Shown here: piece after piece, positions 7,138-11,275 of the stretch
Layout of the letters: the number at the start of each line of letters is the position of its first letter
Numbering within the stretch: the stretch's first letter is position 1
From: Planctomycetota bacterium
GTDB lineage: Bacteria > Planctomycetota > Phycisphaerae > WQYP01 > JAJZKY01
Direction of reading: 5' to 3'
NCBI GenBank assembly: GCA_021803885.1
Contig: JAJZKY010000080.1
Span: 1 to 11,275, forward strand
Length of the DNA: 11,275 nucleotides
Notes under the pieces: model-generated
Seen by the model: only the letters and a program-made list of their open reading frames with translations
Databases searched by the model: none
Told to the model about the DNA's origin: nothing
Translations under genes and position numbers: made by a program

Positions 7138-8273
7138 GGCACACGCTCCGGACGGTGATAATTCTGATCCAGCCAGTACACCGGATAGCCGGCAAGTTCC
7201 CGAACAACCGCCCACGGATTAGCCTCCCGCCAAATACCCTGTCGCGCTGGAACGGTCCAGACATGCACCCCCAACTGACGAAACGCCAGTGCTACCCGAG
7301 GCAGATGATAATCCGAACTTACCGCGATCACATTATGCCAATGACTGACCTTTAGCAGTGCGGCAGTATCGTAAGCGCTATAACGCGTATTATTGCCATG
7401 ATAATCAACGATAATGGCACTTCCTGGCACACCCTTGGCCAAAGCCAGTTTGAGCATTGCCAGCGGTTCATTTTTATATGGGTTGGTTCTGCCCCGTGGA
7501 GCACGCCCGGTCAACAGCAACCGTTTGGCCCGATGCGCCTTAAATAGTTCTACGCCCTCCAGCACCCGCTGCCGAAGCGTATAGCCGCACGTATCACCGG
7601 GGCCGGTTCCGGCACCAAGCACAACGGCTACGTCCGATTCTATTCCAACAGGAGGCGGATCAGAAAGGAACATGCCGTGAAATATCCATAACACAATCAG
7701 CGACATGCCGACAATAAATACAAAATCGTAGCCTTTATAGCTGATGGTGCGCCACGGTGCTGAAGCCGGGTGCGCTTTGGCGGCCCGGGCACTGATGACA
7801 TAGTCTGGCCGGGCGATAAGCCAAAAAATCAGAGCAATAAATACCGGCAGGGACATCGGCATATACCATGGCATGCGTCCATGCAGCATCACTTTTAAAT
7901 GATAAAACGTCAGTGTATTCAGCAGCAGCACCACCGCAATGAATGCCGAGGGTAATAACACCATCCGATTAAGTCGCCAGGCACTATCTACAGAAATATC
8001 TGTCGGCGGGCGAAAACGCAATATTTGCAGCAGCAGCAAACTGGCAAGCCACAACCAGGGAAGAAAAAACGCCATAAAATCGCCGGCGAAGCGTAAATCC
8101 ATCCACCGCCAGGATTGCAGCGTTACCACGCTGACCAAGGCCCCGATAAAAATTCCGGAATCCAAGAGGCGAAAATATGCGTGTGCCATTCGGCAAGTGG
8201 TTTCTGATTGCGATGGGGTTGTTTCAAGAATCGAATTTTGCATGACATGAGTATATATCATGCACCGTTTCAC
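7134..8273 (-). CDS. Multi-span membrane protein with C-terminal DUF218 (YdcF/ElyC-type) domain
   Basis: A 379-residue protein. The N-terminal 200 residues hold about five membrane spans (roughly 38-52, 66-86, 107-124, 139-154, 182-203). The rest is a DUF218 domain as in YdcF, SanA and ElyC, proteins linked to envelope integrity and peptidoglycan precursor metabolism. DUF218 motifs are visible: DVAVVLGAG at 214-222, LRQRV near 233, LLLTGR at 252-257, Glu269, NNTRYSAYDT at 294-303, and SSDYHLPR at 319-326. The chemical activity of the family is unsettled. The GTG start at 8273 overlaps the stop of the HAD gene as GTGA; ATGs at codons 5 and 11 are alternatives, and none has a strong ribosome binding site, which suits coupled translation. 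Its own stop overlaps the next gene as ATGA. Neighbours suggest a role in the cell envelope (inference). Confidence 0.85.
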   Translation of the reverse strand: MKRCMIYTHVMQNSILETTPSQSETTCRMAHAYFRLLDSGIFIGALVSVVTLQSWRWMDLRFAGDFMAFFLPWLWLASLLLLQILRFRPPTDISVDSAWRLNRMVLLPSAFIAVVLLLNTLTFYHLKVMLHGRMPWYMPMSLPVFIALIFWLIARPDYVISARAAKAHPASAPWRTISYKGYDFVFIVGMSLIVLWIFHGMFLSDPPPVGIESDVAVVLGAGTGPGDTCGYTLRQRVLEGVELFKAHRAKRLLLTGRAPRGRTNPYKNEPLAMLKLALAKGVPGSAIIVDYHGNNTRYSAYDTAALLKVSHWHNVIAVSSDYHLPRVALAFRQLGVHVWTVPARQGIWREANPWAVVRELAGYPVYWLDQNYHRPERVP

Positions 8274-9238
8274 GCCAGCGCAAAACGCTCGATGGCCACT
8301 GCGACGCCGTCTTCACGGTTTGACGGAACAACATGTCGCGCGGCCTTGCGGATATGTTCCGGACCATTGGCCATGGCAGCGCTGACGCCGGCCCATTGGA
8401 GCATGGGCAGATCATTGGCGTTATCACCAACCGCCAAGACGTTATCCCGTGTTATTCCATAGGATTTACATACAAAATCAAGAGCCATGGCTTTATTGGT
8501 ATCCGGTGCAACAATTTGAAGCAGGCGGGAATCACTGCGGAACAGGCCAATGCGATACTCAAATTTTCGGGGAAGCATCTGAAATAATTCTTCGATAATT
8601 GACGGTTTGGCGTGAAACATGATGCGCGTAACCGGAACATGCAGAAACGTCTCCATGGCGGCAATGACATCCGGATTAAAACAGCGGCCAGTGGGAATCG
8701 CTTCCGCTGGAACAATGCCAAAGTGGTCGGAATAAAGTTTGTCAATAATTTCCACGCTCGGAATAACTTCCGGGCAACGCAGGCGGGCGTAATCAATGAC
8801 CCTTCTTACCAGTGCATGGGGTAAGCTGATATGCCGCAGCACGCATTTTTGATTTTCATCCCAGATTAAAGCACCGTTGTGACTGATTATTGGGGTTTTT
8901 AGCTTTAGTGCACGGTGATAAAAGCGAACACTGCGTGGCGGGCGAGCTGTGGCAAGCACAACATGAATACCCCGCTTGGCGGCCAGATGTATGGCATGAT
9001 GAACCCGCGGCGTTATGGATTCTTTGGGGCTAAGCAGCGTACCATCCATATCCAAGGCAATCATCTTGATCGCCTGCGGCAATGGTCCCTCTGATATTGT
9101 CGCAAATGGCGGCAACGCAGTAGTGGCTGCCGGAGCCACGGCAAACGCCACCACTTCGTTAGTCTTTCCGCTACCGACCGGCTTGTGACGCGGGGCAACA
9201 ATTTTTCGCAGCGATTCAACTAATTCATCTACCGACAT
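8270..9238 (-). CDS. Cof-type HAD superfamily hydrolase (phosphatase)
   Basis: A 322-residue HAD phosphatase of the Cof/IIB type, which dephosphorylates small phosphorylated metabolites (often sugar phosphates or nucleotides) in the cytoplasm. The HAD motifs occur in order: DMDGTLL at 63-69 (nucleophile Asp63, acid/base Asp65), ATAR at 96-99 (motif II Thr97), Lys249 in NKAMAL (motif III), and GDNANDLPML at 271-280 (motif IV, Asp272 and Asp276). The region between motifs II and III is the large cap. Residues 1-58 form an extra N-terminal stretch rich in Ala, Pro and Thr that family members normally lack; a second possible start is Met59 (9064), after AGGCG. ATG 9238 has a weak GAGCGG site. Its TGA overlaps the next gene as GTGA, making it the head of a three-gene operon. 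Substrate cannot be told from sequence. Confidence 0.9.
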   Translation of the reverse strand: MSVDELVESLRKIVAPRHKPVGSGKTNEVVAFAVAPAATTALPPFATISEGPLPQAIKMIALDMDGTLLSPKESITPRVHHAIHLAAKRGIHVVLATARPPRSVRFYHRALKLKTPIISHNGALIWDENQKCVLRHISLPHALVRRVIDYARLRCPEVIPSVEIIDKLYSDHFGIVPAEAIPTGRCFNPDVIAAMETFLHVPVTRIMFHAKPSIIEELFQMLPRKFEYRIGLFRSDSRLLQIVAPDTNKAMALDFVCKSYGITRDNVLAVGDNANDLPMLQWAGVSAAMANGPEHIRKAARHVVPSNREDGVAVAIERFALA

Positions 9239-9267
9239 AACAATCCGCTCACATAAAAAGTCACACC

Positions 9268-9297
9268 GATGCTCAAACCAACACCTTTTTGAGCATC
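9268..9297. promoter_or_regulatory. Perfect 10-bp hairpin in leader of the HAD operon
   Basis: GATGCTCAAA (9268-9277) and TTTGAGCATC (9288-9297) are exact inverted copies around a 10-base loop. In minus-strand RNA this would fold 30 bases before the HAD start codon. A short T-run follows 8-9 bases downstream of the stem, so it might be an attenuator-like hairpin, a protein binding operator, or an mRNA-stabilising structure. Confidence 0.55.
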
Positions 9298-9325
9298 CAT
9301 GCGGCCCCCTCCGGGAACACGCATC

Positions 9326-9354
9326 ATTGAACAGGCACTTGTATCATCGGTCAA
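9326..9354 (-). promoter_or_regulatory. Candidate promoter of the HAD-DUF218-YkuD operon
   Basis: On the minus strand TTGACC (9354-9349) is a good -35 match, followed after 17 bases by TTCAAT (9331-9326), a 4/6 match to TATAAT. Transcription would begin near 9320 and pass through the hairpin at 9268-9297 before the HAD start. This is based on consensus match only. Confidence 0.4.
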
Positions 9355-9411
9355 GAATCGATGTTACATGAGTGAACGTCCACAAAATTTCCGCATCCGA
9401 TAATGGGCCTG

Positions 9412-9436
9412 AAAACGCTTTGTTTTCAAGCGTTTT
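9412..9436. terminator. Possible terminator hairpin between the unknown gene and HAD operon
   Basis: AAAACGCTT (9412-9420) and AAGCGTTTT (9428-9436) form a perfect 9-bp stem with a 7-base loop. A-rich and T-rich ends give a U-tract in either direction, although the stem is weak in G and C. It lies about 110 bases past the stop of the unknown gene (9548) and before the HAD operon promoter, a sensible place for a terminator. Confidence 0.45.
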
Positions 9437-9547
9437 TCTCGGCATGCGTTCAAGCAGGCAACCGTCTTGCGATGCCCTTTACCCGGAAAGGATCCGAGTT
9501 AATTCCCACGTATACACATTCCCACAGCAACGCTTTTTTTTCGGACG

Positions 9548-10348
9548 TTAATTAAAGCGTCGCATAATTGGCGCAATGCGCGCCGCGAGAGCCGATTTTT
9601 CCGGGTCGGATAGTTGTCCGATAATCTTATTTACGTACCGCGATATAGCTTTGGTTCGGTGCTCCTGAATCTCAGAACCGTATTGGCGAGCCAAGGCCAT
9701 CACCTTTCGGGCGACCTGCCGCTTTGGGCCGGCTTTGGAAACGTCCCCCGCAGTCTTCAAGAACACTTTCAGGGCCTTCTGCACCCGCCCAAGAAGTTCA
9801 GGATCAACCAATCCCTCTTCCTGCGATTGCGCAAGCATCGTCATGGATGTTTGAAACTTCTGTTGATCCAACGCCACAACGCTCATCTGACTTTTGCTCA
9901 AATGTGCATCAAGCAACCACCGCCGCATCAGCCACGGGCCGCGGAGTTGTGCAAACATCAGGGCCTGCCCCGCCGGATCAGAAATCGCTTTGACCTCTCG
10001 GACCCACGGCGGCACTCCCGGAGTAGCCGCACGCTCTATTCGCACATCCAATGCGCGTGTCGGATTGCTGGGGTAGTCAATCACATCCACCGCACCTTGC
10101 ACATCCGCAAATTTGTACGTTACGGTAGCAAATTTGGATGATGGATTGGCCGGATTGGCCGCGCTTATCGGACGAAATGGGTTGACACCGGCTGGTCGAA
10201 ACACCTGATAGAAGGCGACGGCGTCGGACGTCGGGCGACCAAAAAGTGATCGCAAATGCACCACCAGATAGACCCCGGCAATTAGGATCAACAGCACCGC
10301 TAACGCCACTTTGATCGTTTCGGATCGTTTTAAGTCTTGAAGCTTCAC
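9548..10348 (-). CDS. Unrecognised single-span membrane protein
   Basis: A 266-residue protein of unknown function. From the N-terminus: a short charged segment (KLQDLKRSETIK), one membrane span at about residues 14-30, then an outside or periplasmic region. The middle (about 60-140) is rich in short beta-like stretches and Pro/Asn, and the last 90 residues look helical and basic, with many Lys, Arg and Gln. The type II anchor orientation is inferred from the basic N-terminus. The start chosen is GTG 10348, preceded by GGTGG at a spacing of 4 bases. The frame stays open up to 10462, but that extension has no hydrophobic or conserved look. The gene stands alone: next upstream is a 616-base gap, then ilvC on the other strand. 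I recognise no family. Confidence 0.7.
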   Translation of the reverse strand: MKLQDLKRSETIKVALAVLLILIAGVYLVVHLRSLFGRPTSDAVAFYQVFRPAGVNPFRPISAANPANPSSKFATVTYKFADVQGAVDVIDYPSNPTRALDVRIERAATPGVPPWVREVKAISDPAGQALMFAQLRGPWLMRRWLLDAHLSKSQMSVVALDQQKFQTSMTMLAQSQEEGLVDPELLGRVQKALKVFLKTAGDVSKAGPKRQVARKVMALARQYGSEIQEHRTKAISRYVNKIIGQLSDPEKSALAARIAPIMRRFN

Positions 10349-10507
10349 AAAACCACCAATCGGTACGCGGCACCAGGAAAAATCACCACACGCCCAATAA
10401 TAACGACTTCCCCGCCCAGCCATTGCATGAGGGATGTCCGTACTTCTGACCGACACTATCACACGCTCTAATGGTAAGAACGCACCAAGCGGGCTAGGGT
10501 TGCGAAA

Positions 10508-10594
10508 ATTCCGCAGTTTTATAGCCCAATTATACAGAATTGCGATATTTAGGCCAGATTCTGTATTACCATCCCGACGGTTTCACTGCGGAAT
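10508..10594. repeat. Nested inverted repeats (possible structured RNA or element remnant)
   Basis: The outer arms ATTCCGCAGT (10508-10517) and ACTGCGGAAT (10585-10594) are perfect 10-bp inverted copies. Inside, ATACAGAAT (10532-10540) and ATTCTGTAT (10558-10566) are perfect 9-bp inverted copies with a 17-base loop. The two could fold concentrically in RNA or mark the ends of a small element. Confidence 0.6.
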
Positions 10595-10679
10595 ATTGTG
10601 GATCGCGTGGAATGCGAAAAGAGCTTAGCGGATCCGGGTGTGCCGGATTAAATAGACTTGCGATATTCATTTTTAGGCC
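10540..10679 (+). repeat. Split direct repeat
   Basis: TTGCGATATTTAGGCC at 10540-10555 recurs at 10658-10679 as TTGCGATATT, then six extra bases (cattt plus one t), then TAGGCC. The first copy occupies the loop of the inner inverted repeat. Its origin is unknown. Confidence 0.5.
10632..10648. repeat. Short GC-rich hairpin
   Basis: ATCCGG (10632-10637) and CCGGAT (10643-10648) are perfect inverted copies around GTGTG. There is no T-run directly after on either strand, so it is not a standard terminator. Confidence 0.45.
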
Positions 10680-10880
10680 CCGCATTCTTGCCCCGTTCAT
10701 GCTGATCATTAATGCCATCACACAGACAATTCCATCTTCTGCATCTGCCGTTGCAACACCCGCCACTGCCACACTGGTGCTGACGGGTGACACCGCAATG
10801 GGCTTGATGCTCCTGGCCACGCGGCGCAAATAACACGATTCGCGATTAACGAATTTGCAATTATTGTCATGCGTCTCGAT

Positions 10881-10909
10881 TTGACCCTCTGCGATTGATC
10901 CTCTATTCT
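10881..10909 (+). promoter_or_regulatory. Candidate ilvC promoter
   Basis: TTGACC (10881-10886) and TATTCT (10904-10909) are separated by exactly 17 bases, a good sigma-70-like pair. The transcript would start near 10916, about 50 bases before the ilvC ATG. Confidence 0.55.
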
Positions 10910-10910
10910 T

Positions 10911-10942
10911 ATGTCCTTGTTGATTTTGTTGTAGTAACAAGG
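10911..10942 (+). promoter_or_regulatory. Possible ilvC leader: Leu/Ile-rich mini-ORF plus hairpin
   Basis: ATG at 10911 opens an 8-codon frame ending at TAG 10934 and reading MSLLILL: four Leu and one Ile in seven residues, the kind of peptide used in branched-chain amino acid attenuation. Its codons overlap the left arm CCTTGTT (10915-10921) of a 7-bp inverted repeat whose right arm AACAAGG is 10936-10942, just before the ilvC ribosome binding site. Against it: no ribosome binding site precedes the ATG, and the best promoter would start transcription just inside it. Confidence 0.35.
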
Positions 10943-10964
10943 CGTATAGCAAAAGGTAAAGTAG

Positions 10965-11275
10965 ATGTCAGGAAACGAAACCACACTGAAAATTTATTAT
11001 GAGAATGAAGCTCCCATTTCCGGACTGTCCGGAAAAACTGTGGCGGTACTGGGGTATGGCTCGCAAGGCCATGCCCATGCCCAAAACCTGCGCGACAGCG
11101 GTGTGAAGGTTATCGTGGCCAATCGCCGCGACTCCGCCAATGGTAAACTGGCCATTGAGCATGGTTTTGATCCAATGCCCATTCCTGAAGCAGTCAAAGC
11201 CGCTGATCTGATTATTGCCACGCTGCCGGATGAATTGCAGCCCGAAATCTACGCCCGTGATATCGGGCCGCACCT
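10965..11275 (+). CDS. ilvC: Ketol-acid reductoisomerase, N-terminal part (cut by window edge)
   Basis: Ketol-acid reductoisomerase (EC 1.1.1.86) turns acetolactate or acetohydroxybutyrate into the dihydroxy acids, the second step of valine and isoleucine synthesis (and of leucine precursor supply), using NADPH and Mg2+ in the cytoplasm. The first 103 codons are present, with no stop before the window end; the class I enzyme is about 330-340 residues. The Rossmann nucleotide site is clear: VAVLGYGSQGHAHAQNLRDSG near residues 25-45, followed by NRRDS, where basic and Ser residues usually select NADPH, and ADLIIATLPDE. Metal-binding and C-terminal catalytic residues lie outside. ATG 10965 follows AAAAGG by 8 bases. 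A promoter and possible leader lie upstream. Confidence 0.95.
   Translation, partial: MSGNETTLKIYYENEAPISGLSGKTVAVLGYGSQGHAHAQNLRDSGVKVIVANRRDSANGKLAIEHGFDPMPIPEAVKAADLIIATLPDELQPEIYARDIGPH

Larger units (their letters stand above)
10349..10964. other. Divergent intergenic region, repeat-rich, no confident gene
   Basis: This 616-base gap separates two divergent genes. It holds nested inverted repeats (10508-10594), a hairpin (10632-10648), a split direct repeat (10540-10555 and 10658-10679), and the ilvC promoter. On the minus strand a perfect TATAAT (10534-10529) could serve the unknown gene, but its -35 is poor and the leader would be about 170 bases. Open frames exist on both strands between about 10540 and 10950, but they overlap one another and the promoter, and I cannot support either as a gene. 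Confidence 0.5.

Noticed and set aside
9532..9559. ACGCTTT / AAAGCGT inverted repeat at the end of the unknown gene
   Set aside because: It overlaps the last codons, has a long loop and only 7 bp; the hairpin at 9412-9436 is a better terminator candidate.
10540..10833. 97-codon plus-strand open frame before ilvC
   Set aside because: No ribosome binding site was found, it runs through the inverted repeats, and it has no known domain.
10566..10952. 128-codon minus-strand open frame
   Set aside because: Its start lies beyond the ilvC promoter, next to the ilvC ribosome binding site, it runs through the hairpins, and no family is recognised; kept only as a low-interest finding.

Overview
The window is a stretch of bacterial chromosome of mid GC content (roughly 50-55% by eye). 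It shows no rRNA, tRNA, CRISPR array, transposase or phage gene. A Gram-negative type cell is likely, because there is a complex I-like membrane module, a YdcF/ElyC-type DUF218 membrane protein and a YkuD L,D-transpeptidase. A member of the Planctomycetes or a related lineage is my guess only; no marker in the window settles it. All genes except the last lie on the minus strand.

Layout from left to right: (1) bases 1-871, the N-terminal half of an L-fucose isomerase gene (fucI), cut by the window edge. (2) Bases 1107-6432, three genes read in the order L, M, N: proteins homologous to the antiporter-like proton-pumping subunits NuoL, NuoM and NuoN of respiratory complex I. They stand alone here, with no nuoA-K gene beside them. 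All three have lost many of the charged residues that normally form the proton path, so this is the most unusual part of the window. (3) Bases 6649-9238, a tight three-gene operon with 4-base overlaps: a Cof-type HAD phosphatase, a multi-span DUF218 protein and an L,D-transpeptidase-fold protein, probably concerned with the cell envelope. A perfect 10-bp hairpin sits in the leader. (4) Bases 9548-10348, an unrecognised single-span membrane protein. (5) A 616-base intergenic region rich in inverted repeats, followed by a promoter, a possible Leu/Ile-rich leader peptide and, on the plus strand, the start of ilvC (ketol-acid reductoisomerase), cut by the right edge.

The genes do not form a single pathway: fucI is sugar catabolism, ilvC is branched-chain amino acid synthesis, and the HAD-DUF218-YkuD operon is probably envelope-related. 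The candidate for an undescribed system is the L-M-N module. It keeps the fold and C-terminal architecture of complex I pump subunits, but its key residues are altered (L: TM5 Glu and TM7 Lys kept, central His/Lys lost; M and N: most lost). Its genes appear to use non-ATG starts (TTG for M; CTG or TTG for N). It could be a conserved accessory ion-translocating or structural complex, or a decaying paralogue set. Comparative genomics would decide between these.
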